Assembly (NCBI RefSeq): GCF_001006805.1
Contig: NZ_LN811351.1
Location: 684,757-748,756 of the forward strand
Length of the DNA stretch: 64,000 nucleotides
From: Microvirga massiliensis
GTDB taxonomy: Bacteria; Pseudomonadota; Alphaproteobacteria; Rhizobiales; Beijerinckiaceae
Reading direction: 5' to 3'
Positions 28,158-37,315 of this stretch are shown one piece after another. Every line of letters begins with the position of its first letter. The first letter of the stretch is position 1. The position numbers were made by a program, and so were the translations under genes. The notes under the pieces are model-generated. The model saw only the letters and a list, made by a program, of their open reading frames with translations, had not been told where the DNA came from and did no database searches.

Positions 28158-31100
28158 ATGACAGGCGTGTGGGATTTCTGGATCGACCGCGGGGGCACCT
28201 TCACGGACGTGATGGCGCGCGATCCCCTCGGCAGGGTCCGGAGCCGCAAGGTTCTGTCGGAGAACCCCGGCGCCTACCGGGACGCTGCAGTCCACGGCAT
28301 TCGGCTCCACCTTGGTCTCGGTCACCAAGATCCGGTCCCGGCCGGCCTGATCGGCGAAGTCAGAATGGGCACGACGGTGGCGACGAATGCCCTTCTCGAG
28401 CGCAAGGGCGAGCCAACCGCTCTCGTCACGACCCTGGGCTTCCGGGATGCTCTCGAGATCGGCTACCAAGCGCGGCCCGACATCTTCGCCCGCCAGATCG
28501 TCAAGCCGGATCTTCTCTATGGCCGTGTCGTCGAGGTCGACGAACGGGTCCTTGCCGACGGGACGGTTGAGCAACCGCTAGACAAGGACGAGGTGCGACA
28601 GGCCCTGGCGAGGTTGCAGGAGGATGGGTTCCGCGCGCTCGCGATCGTCTTCATGCACGCCTATCGCTACCCGGATCACGAGGCGCGGGTGGCGCGCATG
28701 GCTCGTGAGATGGGTTTCCAGCAGGTGTCCGTGAGTCACGAGGTCAGCCCGCTGATCAAGCTCGTCGGGCGCGGCGACACGACGGTCGTGGACGCCTATC
28801 TGTCGCCGATTCTGCGTCGCTACGTGGCGCAGGTCGCAGCGGAACTCGATATCGGCCGCACTGGCGCCCGCCTGATGTTCATGATGTCGTCCGGCGGACT
28901 CACCGCAGCGGATCTGTTCCAGGGCAAGGACGCCATCGTCTCCGGGCCGGCGGGCGGCGTCGTGGCTCTCGCGCGGACAGGCGCGGCCGCAGGCTTCGGG
29001 CAGGTCATCGGCTTCGACATGGGAGGGACGTCCACGGACGTCGCCCATTTCGACGGCCAGTTCGAACGGACCTTCGAGACCCAGGTTGCGGGCGTCCGCT
29101 TGCGCGCGCCGATGATGCAGATTCACACGGTCGCAGCAGGTGGGGGCTCCATCCTTCACTTCGACGGCTCGCGCTTCCGCGTCGGGCCGGATTCGGCCGG
29201 CGCATATCCCGGACCGGCCTGCTACCGCAATGGCGGGCCCCTCACGGTGACGGATGCGAACGTGATGGTCGGCAAGCTCGTGCCGGAACTCTTCCCCGCC
29301 ATCTTCGGAGCGAACCACGACGAGCCACTCGACCGCGATACCGTCGTGGCAGCCTTCACCGATTTCGCCGAGCAGATCGGCGACGGCCGCACGCCCGAAG
29401 CCGTTGCCGAAGGATTCCTGCAGATTGCCGACGCGAACATGGCCGAGGCGATCAAAAAGATCTCGATTGCGCGCGGCCATGATGTGACCCAATACGCGCT
29501 CAACGCCTTCGGAGGGGCCAGCGGCCAGCACGCCTGCCGGGTCGCAGATGCGCTCGGGATGACGATGGTCCTGATCCATCCGTATTCCGGGCTCCTCTCG
29601 GCCTACGGAATGGGACTCGCGGATATCCGGGCGCTGCGTCAGGTCTCGCTCGAAGAATCCTTTACCGAGGCGGTCGTGGGGCGGATCGCCACGGCTGCCG
29701 AACCGCTCATCGAGGAGGCACGCCGGGAGTTGCTGGGCCAAGGCGTCGAGCCCGGCGAGATCCACGTCGATGTGCGCGCTCACCTGCGCTACGCAGGGAC
29801 CGACACCGCTCTGGAGATACAGGCCATTCGCCGCCATGCGGGAGGCGAGGGCGCTGTCGAACAGGCGAGCTTCGTGCATCTGCAAGATATGTTCGAGGCA
29901 GCACATCGCGGACGTTTCGGTTTCATCGACCGCTCCAAGAGCATCGTCGTCGAGGCCATCTCCATCGAGGCTGTCGGCGGTGGAGCGGCGGATGTCGAGG
30001 CCGATCTCACGGTTACTGAAGAGCCGCTCGGCCCGCCATCGATGCGCACGCGGCTTTATTCGGATGGGGTCTGGAACGAGGCGCCGGTCTATCGCCGGGA
30101 GGAGATCAGGCCTGGTCAGGCGGTCATCGGGCCGGCGCTGATCATCGAGGCGAATCAGACGGTCGTCGTCGAGAACGGCTGGAGGGCGACACTGACGGCG
30201 CGGGATCATCTCGTCCTCGATCGTGTGACCGCGAAGGTGCGCCAGAGATCCGTCGGAACCGACGCGGACCCGGTCATGCTCGAGATCTTCAACAATCTCT
30301 TCATGTCCATCGCTGAGCAGATGGGCGTCACGCTCCAGAACACGGCCTATTCCGTGAACATCAAGGAGCGGCTGGATTTCTCCTGCGCCGTGTTCGACCG
30401 GGGCGGACGGCTCGTCGCGAATGCGCCCCACATGCCGGTGCATCTTGGCTCGATGGGCGCCTCCGTCCAGAGCGTCCTGCGCAACAATCCCGTTATCCGG
30501 CCCGGCGACGTGTTCACGTTGAATGCGCCCTATAACGGCGGCACGCACCTGCCGGATATCACTGTCTGCACGCCGGTCTTCGACGAGAAAGGCACGACGA
30601 TCCTGTTCTGGGTCGCGTCACGCGGGCATCATGCCGATATCGGAGGGACCGCGCCGGGCTCGATGTCGCCTGATGCGCGCGTCATCGAGGAAGAGGGCGT
30701 CTATATCGACAATTTCAAGCTCGTCGACCAAGGCGACTTCCGCGAGCGCGAACTCATCGAACTGCTCACTGGCGCCAGATATCCCGCGCGGAACTACGTG
30801 CAGAACGTAAACGATCTCAAGGCGCAGATTGCTGCGAACGAGCGCGGTGTGGCGGAGCTCTTGAAGGCGATCGATCACTTCGGGCTCGATGTCGTCGAAG
30901 CCTATATGGGCCATATCCAGGACAACGCCGCCGAGAGCGTGCGGCGCGTGGTCGACCGGCTCAAGGATTCGAGCTTCGTCTACCCGATGGATCAGGGCTG
31001 CGAGATCAAGGTCCGTATCCAGGTCGACCGGGAGCGACGGGAGGCGGTCGTCGATTTCACCGGCACGTCTCCGCAGCGCTCCGATAATTTCAACGCTCCG

Positions 31101-31790
31101 GAAGCCGTGACGCGCGCCGCCGTTCTCTATGTTTTCCGCGTCATGGTCGATGATGCGATCCCGATGAACGACGGATGCCTGCGCCCGATTCACATTGTCG
31201 TGCCGGAGGGCTCGATGCTCTCGCCGCGCTATCCGGCTGCCGTGGTCGCCGGTAATGTCGAGGTAAGCCAGGCCGTCACGAATTGCCTGTTCGGTGCGCT
31301 CGGCGCGCTCGCGGCCGCGCAGGGGACGATGAACAATCTCACCTTCGGCAATGATACCTATCAATATTACGAGACGATCTGCTCGGGAGCCCCGGCGGGC
31401 CCGGGCTTCGACGGAGCCGCCGCGATCCACACGCACATGACCAATTCCCGCCTGACGGACCCGGAGGTGCTGGAGAGCCGGTTTCCCGTCGTGCTGGAAG
31501 ACTTCCACATCAGGCGCGGTTCCGGCGGTCGGGGCCAGTGGAACGCCGGCGACGGGACAAGTCGCACCATCCGCTTCCGCGAGCACATGACCTGCGCCCT
31601 GCTTTCGGGGCATCGGCGCGTTCCGCCCTTCGGCCTGGAGGGAGGCGAGCCCGGGCAGGTCGGCCACAATCTCGTGCGCCGGAACAGCGGAGCCATCGAG
31701 GAACTCGGCGGCTGCGACCAGACGGTCCTCGAGGCCGGAGAGGCGATCACCGTCGTCACGCCGACGGGTGGGGGCTTCGGGCGGCCTTAG
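28158..31790 (+). CDS. Fused HyuA-HyuB hydantoinase / 5-oxoprolinase family enzyme
   Basis: A 1210-residue fusion of the two hydantoinase/oxoprolinase subunits. The N-terminal half (HyuA) opens [19 protein letters not shown] and carries the ASKHA ATP-site phrase [17 protein letters not shown] near residue 285. The HyuB half starts about residue 702 ([20 protein letters not shown]) and has [14 protein letters not shown]. These enzymes hydrolyse 5-oxoproline or hydantoins with ATP. GGAG precedes the ATG at 28158, which is the family start; the longer frame from 27987 is unsupported. Length matches single-chain 5-oxoprolinases (~1200-1290). The true substrate is not certain; it has no hydantoin neighbours. 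Confidence 0.92.
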   Translation: MTGVWDFWIDRGGTFTDVMARDPLGRVRSRKVLSENPGAYRDAAVHGIRLHLGLGHQDPVPAGLIGEVRMGTTVATNALLERKGEPTALVTTLGFRDALEIGYQARPDIFARQIVKPDLLYGRVVEVDERVLADGTVEQPLDKDEVRQALARLQEDGFRALAIVFMHAYRYPDHEARVARMAREMGFQQVSVSHEVSPLIKLVGRGDTTVVDAYLSPILRRYVAQVAAELDIGRTGARLMFMMSSGGLTAADLFQGKDAIVSGPAGGVVALARTGAAAGFGQVIGFDMGGTSTDVAHFDGQFERTFETQVAGVRLRAPMMQIHTVAAGGGSILHFDGSRFRVGPDSAGAYPGPACYRNGGPLTVTDANVMVGKLVPELFPAIFGANHDEPLDRDTVVAAFTDFAEQIGDGRTPEAVAEGFLQIADANMAEAIKKISIARGHDVTQYALNAFGGASGQHACRVADALGMTMVLIHPYSGLLSAYGMGLADIRALRQVSLEESFTEAVVGRIATAAEPLIEEARRELLGQGVEPGEIHVDVRAHLRYAGTDTALEIQAIRRHAGGEGAVEQASFVHLQDMFEAAHRGRFGFIDRSKSIVVEAISIEAVGGGAADVEADLTVTEEPLGPPSMRTRLYSDGVWNEAPVYRREEIRPGQAVIGPALIIEANQTVVVENGWRATLTARDHLVLDRVTAKVRQRSVGTDADPVMLEIFNNLFMSIAEQMGVTLQNTAYSVNIKERLDFSCAVFDRGGRLVANAPHMPVHLGSMGASVQSVLRNNPVIRPGDVFTLNAPYNGGTHLPDITVCTPVFDEKGTTILFWVASRGHHADIGGTAPGSMSPDARVIEEEGVYIDNFKLVDQGDFRERELIELLTGARYPARNYVQNVNDLKAQIAANERGVAELLKAIDHFGLDVVEAYMGHIQDNAAESVRRVVDRLKDSSFVYPMDQGCEIKVRIQVDRERREAVVDFTGTSPQRSDNFNAPEAVTRAAVLYVFRVMVDDAIPMNDGCLRPIHIVVPEGSMLSPRYPAAVVAGNVEVSQAVTNCLFGALGALAAAQGTMNNLTFGNDTYQYYETICSGAPAGPGFDGAAAIHTHMTNSRLTDPEVLESRFPVVLEDFHIRRGSGGRGQWNAGDGTSRTIRFREHMTCALLSGHRRVPPFGLEGGEPGQVGHNLVRRNSGAIEELGGCDQTVLEAGEAITVVTPTGGGFGRP

Positions 31791-31966
31791 CTTCGGTCCT
31801 GAGGAGGGGCCCAGACCGTCATACGAAGCAGGCAGGGCCGTCCGGATGGCCGAGTGACCGGCCCGGCGAGGAACAGCGCTGGGTCGAAGCCGTTGTTTGC
31901 GGTAAACCGGAGCCGCGCAGGCTGGCCGGTCTGTGTGCTATTGTGCTCAGCAGCGGGAGGAAAGTC

Positions 31967-33145
31967 ATGTCGGATGTGGTCGTGCGATCGCCCATGCAAT
32001 ATCTCGACCGGGCAACGAATGCGCTCCGCGAGCTCGGGCTCATGCCCGAGCGCACCGAAGACGCGCCGATCAACGCTCTCCTGCACAAGATTTCGGATCT
32101 GGACGAGGACCGGATCACGATCATTGCACGGACGCTGGCGCAGGCCTCCGTCTTCAATGACGTGGTGCGCCGGCAAACCGAGGCGATGGATATCGGGCAG
32201 CGCTATCGAGACATTGCCGAGTCGTTCAACTCGATCCGGGACGACGCCAAAAGGATGGTCGACCAGCTCGATGACGGCACGCTCGATTTCCGAGAGAGAG
32301 TGGTCAATGCCTGGATGAAGATCTCCCGCGGGGATGTCGCGGATCGCTTCGACAAGATTCGCGACACCTTCCTCGACGTGACCCGGGCCACCAGGGACCA
32401 GATCGAGCGCGAGAACGTCATCCTCGAAGCCTACAGGGATTTTCGCGGCGCCCTGAAGCAGGCCGAGGTCATGGCTCTGGAAGTCCTGGAAAAGGCTCAG
32501 CAACGGCTCGATGCCGAGAAGGCCAAGCTCGCCAAGGCATCCGAGGACGTTGCGGGTTTCCAGGGCCCGGAAGTCGCCGAGCGGGCCCGCCGTGAGCTGA
32601 CGCGCGACGAGCAGTTGCGGCGCACGCAGGATGAGGAGAAGCGCTATCAGATCGCGAAGGATCTCTCCGACAATCTTACGGTGAGCTACAACACGTCCGA
32701 AGTCATCATGGCTCGCCTGATGCAGACCACGAATGCCAAGGAGCGGGTCTATTCGCAGGCAGTCTCGTTCTTCTCGACCAACGATTCCGTCCTGACAGCC
32801 CTGAGGGCCTCGTTCACGGGGCTGTTCGGCCTGCATGAATCGACGCAGACGCTCGACGTCATGAAGGAGGGAGTCTCGAAGAGCCTCGAGGTCCTCGCGG
32901 AGATCGGCGATCAGGTCGGAGAGGCCGCGGTTCGCTCCGGATACGGCCCCACGATCCGTGCGGATGCCGTCAAGAAGCTGGTCGATTCTGTGGTCACGTT
33001 CCAGGAAAGGTCCCTCGAGATCGTGGCGGAGATGCGCCACCTCGCGACGCAGAACTCGGCGGAAATCCGCAACGCGGTCGAGGACGGGAAGCGGCGCATC
33101 GCCCGCCTCGTTGCCGAGGGACAGGCGCTGCCCGCCAATGGCTGA
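31967..33145 (+). CDS. Long helical coiled-coil protein, TelA-like (module gene 1)
   Basis: A 392-residue, almost wholly helical protein without a signal peptide or membrane segment. GGGAGGAAAG precedes the ATG. Long heptad-like stretches occur at about residues 125-240 (DQIERENVILEAYRDFRGAL, LEKAQQRLDAEKAKLAKASED). The C-terminal third (VSYNTSEVIMARLMQTTNAK, YSQAVSFFSTNDSVLTALRAS) resembles by layout the helical core of TelA/KlaA toxic-anion-resistance proteins, but this is a weak match by eye. Its end overlaps the next gene by 8 nt, and a third gene follows, so the three are co-translated. Its role is unknown; an envelope or stress complex is a guess. Confidence 0.8.
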   Translation: MSDVVVRSPMQYLDRATNALRELGLMPERTEDAPINALLHKISDLDEDRITIIARTLAQASVFNDVVRRQTEAMDIGQRYRDIAESFNSIRDDAKRMVDQLDDGTLDFRERVVNAWMKISRGDVADRFDKIRDTFLDVTRATRDQIERENVILEAYRDFRGALKQAEVMALEVLEKAQQRLDAEKAKLAKASEDVAGFQGPEVAERARRELTRDEQLRRTQDEEKRYQIAKDLSDNLTVSYNTSEVIMARLMQTTNAKERVYSQAVSFFSTNDSVLTALRASFTGLFGLHESTQTLDVMKEGVSKSLEVLAEIGDQVGEAAVRSGYGPTIRADAVKKLVDSVVTFQERSLEIVAEMRHLATQNSAEIRNAVEDGKRRIARLVAEGQALPANG

Positions 33146-34031
33146 CGAGACAGATCCGGCGGACGAGCGAGGCGGTTCGGACTACCGTCTCGACGACGTG
33201 ATGCTCGCGATGGACGTAGTCGACACGCTGCGGCATCGCGAGGACTTGGCGGCGCGGGAACTCGACGAGGATCGCCGGGAGGCCGCCCTGATCGAGCGCC
33301 TTCGCCAGATCTACAGAGGGCAGGGGATCGAAGTCCCCGACCGGGTGCTCGCCGATGGTGTCGCGGCGCTCAAGGAGAGCCGCTTCGTCTATACCCCGCC
33401 GGAGCCCAGCTTCGCCGTTTGGCTCGCGCATCTATGGGTGTCCCGCCTTCGAATCGCCCGGACGGTTTTGGCCGTCCTGGTCGCGGCAGGGCTCATCTTC
33501 GTGGTCTATGACTGGTTCGTGAACCGGCCTCTACGCGAGGTCGCGGGCTCCCTCGAGGCAACACACGCGACCTTCGCACAAGCATCGGGACCGGCGCGCG
33601 AGCGGGCGGACCGCCTCTTCGCCGAGGGGGAGCAGGCAATCGAAAGGGGCGACGCGGATCAGGCCAGGGCGGCGCTCCGGAACCTCGAGGCGTTTCGGGA
33701 CGAACTGCCGCGAGCCTACTTCCTTCGCATCGTCGCCGAGGTCTCTCGACCCGTACGAACCGCGCTCCACCGCCGGGACTATTTCCTGATCGTCGAAGCG
33801 GTCGCTCCCGACGGCGGAATCCTGACCCTTCCTATAAGGGGGGCGGACGGGGAGATCCGAATGGTGAACCGCTGGGGAATCCGTGTGCCGGAAGAGACCT
33901 TTATCAGCGTCGAGCGGGATCGGCAGGCGGATGGCGTGTTGCAGCGGGATCGTCTCGGTGAGAAGCGCGCGGGCGAGGCGGATGTCGACTACGCCATGCC
34001 GGTGCTCGGCGATACGATTACCGAGTGGTGA
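33138..34031 (+). CDS. Single-pass membrane protein, DUF6384-like (module gene 2)
   Basis: A 297-residue protein. The N-terminal ~105 residues (RLDDVMLAMDVVDTLRHRED, IYRGQGIEVPDRVLADGV) are cytosolic and charged. One membrane helix spans about residues 107-126 (ARTVLAVLVAAGLIFVVYDW), and ~170 residues then lie outside, with helical repeats and a beta-rich end (YFLIVEAVAPDGGILTLPI, NRWGIRVPEETF). From memory this corresponds to DUF6384, with no known function. It overlaps gene 1 by 8 nt and gene 3 by spacing of under 10 nt. The start is ATG 33138. An inner-membrane anchor for the two soluble coiled-coil partners is a reasonable inference. Confidence 0.8.
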   Translation: MADETDPADERGGSDYRLDDVMLAMDVVDTLRHREDLAARELDEDRREAALIERLRQIYRGQGIEVPDRVLADGVAALKESRFVYTPPEPSFAVWLAHLWVSRLRIARTVLAVLVAAGLIFVVYDWFVNRPLREVAGSLEATHATFAQASGPARERADRLFAEGEQAIERGDADQARAALRNLEAFRDELPRAYFLRIVAEVSRPVRTALHRRDYFLIVEAVAPDGGILTLPIRGADGEIRMVNRWGIRVPEETFISVERDRQADGVLQRDRLGEKRAGEADVDYAMPVLGDTITEW

Positions 34032-34039
34032 GGCGCCAC

Positions 34040-34660
34040 ATGCCGGCTGCTGACAGCGATGTTCTGCGCTTGAGGCTCGAGCGAGCGGAAGCCCTGCGCG
34101 AGTTGGCGACTCTGCGTCTCGACGAGCCCGAGAGGTTGCGCATCCTTTCCGAACTCGACGCTGCCATCGACAGGGCGCACGGCACGGGGCTGCTGCCCGC
34201 ACCAACCGGGCAGACCGACAGCGCACGGGCCATGACGATTGCCGAGGCCGAACAGAAAGTGAAGCAGGCCGAGGCGGATCGCGAAGAGAAGCGACGGCCC
34301 TATGAGGCCGATCCACTCTTCATGTATCTGTGGCGACGTGGCTATGGAACACGCTCGTATCGGGCAAACCGGTTCGCTCGCTATTTCGACCGCAAGGTTG
34401 CGCATCTCATCGGGTTCGAGACGGCAAGGATCAACTACGTGATGCTGATGCAGCTTCCCATCCGCCTGCGCGAGCATGTCGACAGGCTCAAGGAAGAGGC
34501 CTCGGATCAGGGCCTCTCCCTTCGCCTGCTCGAGGAGGTGGAGCAGAAGCCCGAGCTGCGCGATTTGCTGCAGGGCCCGGCTCCGGAGCCGGATTCACAG
34601 GCGGCGCGCTTGATCGAGCATATTCACGCGATTGATCAGGAGCTTAGTGAACGCTCCTGA
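34040..34660 (+). CDS. Helical protein of unknown function (module gene 3)
   Basis: A 206-residue soluble protein rich in Leu, Arg and Glu. Residues ~5-55 (LRLRLERAEALRELATLRLDEP, RLRILSELDAAID) and ~70-95 (AEAEQKVKQAEADREEKRRP) are coiled-coil-like. A compact middle part reads MYLWRRGYGTRSYRANRFARYFD and HLIGFETARINYVMLMQLPIRLREH. No family recognised. ATG 34040 follows GAGG by 6 nt, 8 bp past the gene 2 stop; a GTG at 34025 overlapping gene 2 is the alternative. It completes the three-gene module. Confidence 0.78.
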   Translation: MPAADSDVLRLRLERAEALRELATLRLDEPERLRILSELDAAIDRAHGTGLLPAPTGQTDSARAMTIAEAEQKVKQAEADREEKRRPYEADPLFMYLWRRGYGTRSYRANRFARYFDRKVAHLIGFETARINYVMLMQLPIRLREHVDRLKEEASDQGLSLRLLEEVEQKPELRDLLQGPAPEPDSQAARLIEHIHAIDQELSERS

Positions 34661-34712
34661 AGCACCGGAGATTAGGGGTGCTAGTCAGGGGTCGCCTCTA
34701 GTGTTGCAACTC

Positions 34713-35021
34713 TCAGCACGGTGCAAGAGCGTGAATTACGCGGCTTAGAACCAAATCCTTCGTCTTTTCCGCATAGACCGCCATGTGCGGCGCTGCCAAG
34801 TGGGCATTCAACGCCTCGACAGTATCCCACTTTTCAACGATAACGAAAACGTCTGGGCCGAGTGTCGTCTGAACCGCACCAGCTCTTTCTGCATCGATGG
34901 CTGGGCCGTATTCGACGCAGCCGTTCTCGGCATGCACGGCTGGAATGATGGCGCGAAGCTCTTTCAGAACCGTTTCGCGCAGGCCAGGCTTTGTCGTGAT
35001 GATTGCTAGAACGTGGATCAC
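34713..35021 (-). CDS. Antibiotic-biosynthesis-monooxygenase-fold protein (YgiN-like)
   Basis: A 102-residue dimeric alpha+beta barrel (ABM) domain protein. It starts HVLAIITTKPGLRETVLKELR and has ENGCVEYGP, FVIVEKWDTVEALNAHLAAPHM, the standard ABM pattern. Family members oxidise quinols or act as cofactor-free monooxygenases or isomerases. The start is GTG 35021. It sits at the end of the minus-strand catabolic operon, 63 bp after the SDR, so it may act on a reactive intermediate of that pathway or protect against one. Confidence 0.85.
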   Translation of the reverse strand: MIHVLAIITTKPGLRETVLKELRAIIPAVHAENGCVEYGPAIDAERAGAVQTTLGPDVFVIVEKWDTVEALNAHLAAPHMAVYAEKTKDLVLSRVIHALAPC

Positions 35022-35084
35022 GTCAGACTTCTTCCATGTGGTGATGCCCCGACCACCCGGCTCCGCCGCTCTCCCATCCCAAGA

Positions 35085-35876
35085 TCAGGCTGATGGCCGG
35101 GTGGGCACTGCAGCCGTCTTGTACATCAGCCCAGCAGCCTGGAAACCACCGTCGACGTTCAACGTGTGGCCGTGCACGTAGCGGCTCTCGTCCGACGCGA
35201 GAAACACCGCTGCATCCGCAATCTCGTCCGGCGTCCCATAACGACTCATCGGAACGAGATAGTGATAGGCTGCCCGCGTGGCCTCGTCGTGAGCGAGATG
35301 TGCCATTTCCGTGTCGATCGGGCCAGGAGCAATAGCGTTTACATTGATCCCAAAGGGGGCCAACTCCACCGCCATCACCTTGGTGAGAAGTTCGAGGCCT
35401 GCCTTTGCTGCACCGTAAGCCGCTCGACCGTCGCCGCCGCGCTGGCCGGAAAGGGAGGCGATATTGATGATCTTCCCACTACCCCCTTTGACCATTTCCC
35501 GGGCGACGCCCTGGGCTACGAGAAACGCTCCCGTCAGGTTGGTGCGCAGAATCAACTCCCACTCGGCAAGTGTCGTCTCCAGGAAAGGCGTGTTGCCGCC
35601 GACACCGGCGTTGTTGGAGAGAATGTCGATCCGGCCGAAGGCGTCCAGGATAGCTCTCAGCATTTGGTCGATCGAGGCCGGATCTGCTACGTCGACGTGA
35701 ACTGCAAGACCGCGACCTCCGAGCTTCTCCAGGCCTTGCACGGCGGACTTTGCGCGCTCTAGGTCGATATCTGCGATGGCGACCGTGGCGCCCTCGCGCA
35801 CGAATGCTCTCGCTGTCGCAAAGCCGATGCCACGGCCTGCTCCTGTGATCAGTGCGTATTTGTCAGCTAGACGCAT
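35085..35876 (-). CDS. SDR dehydrogenase of the acid-sugar cluster
   Basis: A 263-residue classical SDR: TGAGRGIG cofactor loop (residues ~11-18), ADIDLERA acid for NAD, NNAGVGG near 90, IINIASLSGQRGG serine and AYGAAK Tyr/Lys pair. The C-terminal DESRYVHGHTLNVDGGFQAAG is typical of sugar and polyol dehydrogenases. GAGGAG precedes the ATG. It lies 14 bp downstream of the DUF1537 kinase gene, so the two are one operon and it probably oxidises the sugar acid or its precursor before phosphorylation. Confidence 0.9.
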   Translation of the reverse strand: MRLADKYALITGAGRGIGFATARAFVREGATVAIADIDLERAKSAVQGLEKLGGRGLAVHVDVADPASIDQMLRAILDAFGRIDILSNNAGVGGNTPFLETTLAEWELILRTNLTGAFLVAQGVAREMVKGGSGKIINIASLSGQRGGDGRAAYGAAKAGLELLTKVMAVELAPFGINVNAIAPGPIDTEMAHLAHDEATRAAYHYLVPMSRYGTPDEIADAAVFLASDESRYVHGHTLNVDGGFQAAGLMYKTAAVPTRPSA

Positions 35877-35890
35877 CGTCTCCTCGCCAA

Positions 35891-37282
35891 TCAGGGTTCC
35901 GCAGCACGGCCGTCGCGCAGGCGGGTGAAGAAGTCTTCGTCTCCAACCTGGCCTCCCTTCAGGGTGATCTCGAGTCCGTCGACAGCGCCATCGCCCGCAA
36001 GGCGAAAAACGTGCGCGCCGGTCGCGTAGTCGCCGGATGCAACTGTGAGCCCGTCCGGCCGCATGGATCGCAGCGTGTAGCTCGATGTGTCGCCACCCGC
36101 GATCACGACGCGGCCGAGACCGTGTTGCCGGATCAGGCGGAGGGCCACATCCCCGAGGGCAGAGCCGACCCGTTCTGAGACTGCACCATGATCGAGGCCC
36201 ATTCTCGCAGCAACTTCACGCAGCCCCGGCGCTTCCTCATCGTCCGGGCCGAGGGCCGTGAAGATGCAGACGCTTCTGCCAGCCGAAAGAGCCTCGGCTG
36301 CCGTGTCCAGGGCAGCAGAAGCGGCGCTCGCTGCAGTGGCGGGATCGACGACCGCGGAGACCCTCAGCCGAACGGTCACGGCTCCGGAGCGAGCGAAGGC
36401 ATCGATCTGACGTGCGGTCAGTGGAGCGGCGGAGCCGGAGACGACGAGCAAGCGGTCAATCGCCGAGAGCGCTTCCACAGGCGGCTCTGCGGTTGCAAGC
36501 CGCTTGTTCCAGAAACGTCCGAAACCGTGCGCGAAGCCCTGTGCGGACATTACGACCACAGCCTCTGTTCTGCTGACCTTCCAGATTGCGTCTGCCACGA
36601 GAGGACAGTGGTCATCACGGATGCCGTCAAACACGACGGGACCGTTCGCGCGCGCACGCTCTCGCGCTATCGCCTGCTGTATTGCGGCATCGCCGGCATC
36701 CAGAGCGCGAATGTCGACGAGGCCTGCTGAAGGTGTGCCCTGTTCTTCGAGAATGCGACCGAGGTCTGCCTCGGACATTGGGGTCGTCGGATGCCGCGAC
36801 ATCGAGGGGTGGCGGTCGAGCCGGAAGACTTCGTCGCCATGCCGGGCGAAATGGTGGCCGAACACCGTATAGCGCCCGAACTCTGGAGTTGCCGCAAAAA
36901 CGGGAAGGAAGCAACCCGGAAAGATGTGGCGCGCGAGGTTCGCAGCCACTGCGAGGTTGCCGACCTCCCGGGACGAGTCAAAGGTTGAGCAGAGCTTGTA
37001 CTGGACGAGGCGGATTCCCGCTTCGGCGAACAAGCGGAAGGTGGGTTCCACTTCGCGGACCATGGCCTCAGGCCCGAGTGAACGTGCGATGCCGGCGATC
37101 CCGACGACCTCGAACTCCGCCGCCTTTCGGGCGAACAAATCAGGGTTCGGCCGCTCGAGGAACATGAACGTCCTCAGCCCATGGCGATGGTACTGAGCCA
37201 TGTTTTCCGAGGCGCCGGTGAAATCGTCGCCATAGAAGGCGAGGAGTGCGCGACACTTCCGGTCCGATGCCGACGGTGTCAT
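35891..37282 (-). CDS. Four-carbon acid sugar kinase family (DUF1537) protein, OiaK/OtnK-like
   Basis: A 463-residue ATP-dependent acid-sugar kinase. The N-terminal DUF1537 domain opens ALLAFYGDDFTGASENMAQYHRHGLRTFMFL in parts, with the substrate-binding GDDFTGA at residues 18-24. The C-terminal nucleotide-binding domain ends GRVVIAGGDTSSYTLRSM. Known members phosphorylate D-threonate, D-erythronate, 3-oxo-tetronate or 3-oxo-isoapionate. Its immediate pairing with a RuBisCO-like protein fits the oiaK-oiaX/oiaT arrangement of the D-apiose route. The start is ATG 37282; a longer frame to 37462 runs antisense into the neighbour. The exact substrate is inference. Confidence 0.88.
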   Translation of the reverse strand: MTPSASDRKCRALLAFYGDDFTGASENMAQYHRHGLRTFMFLERPNPDLFARKAAEFEVVGIAGIARSLGPEAMVREVEPTFRLFAEAGIRLVQYKLCSTFDSSREVGNLAVAANLARHIFPGCFLPVFAATPEFGRYTVFGHHFARHGDEVFRLDRHPSMSRHPTTPMSEADLGRILEEQGTPSAGLVDIRALDAGDAAIQQAIARERARANGPVVFDGIRDDHCPLVADAIWKVSRTEAVVVMSAQGFAHGFGRFWNKRLATAEPPVEALSAIDRLLVVSGSAAPLTARQIDAFARSGAVTVRLRVSAVVDPATAASAASAALDTAAEALSAGRSVCIFTALGPDDEEAPGLREVAARMGLDHGAVSERVGSALGDVALRLIRQHGLGRVVIAGGDTSSYTLRSMRPDGLTVASGDYATGAHVFRLAGDGAVDGLEITLKGGQVGDEDFFTRLRDGRAAEP

Positions 37283-37315
37283 GATCGTCCTGCCCAATCG
37301 CCCTCCGAGAAGCCC

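Noticed and set aside
28578..30548. A 656-codon open frame on the minus strand.
   Set aside because: It is wholly antisense to the HyuA-HyuB fusion gene, whose product matches its family end to end. The antisense product has no known motif.
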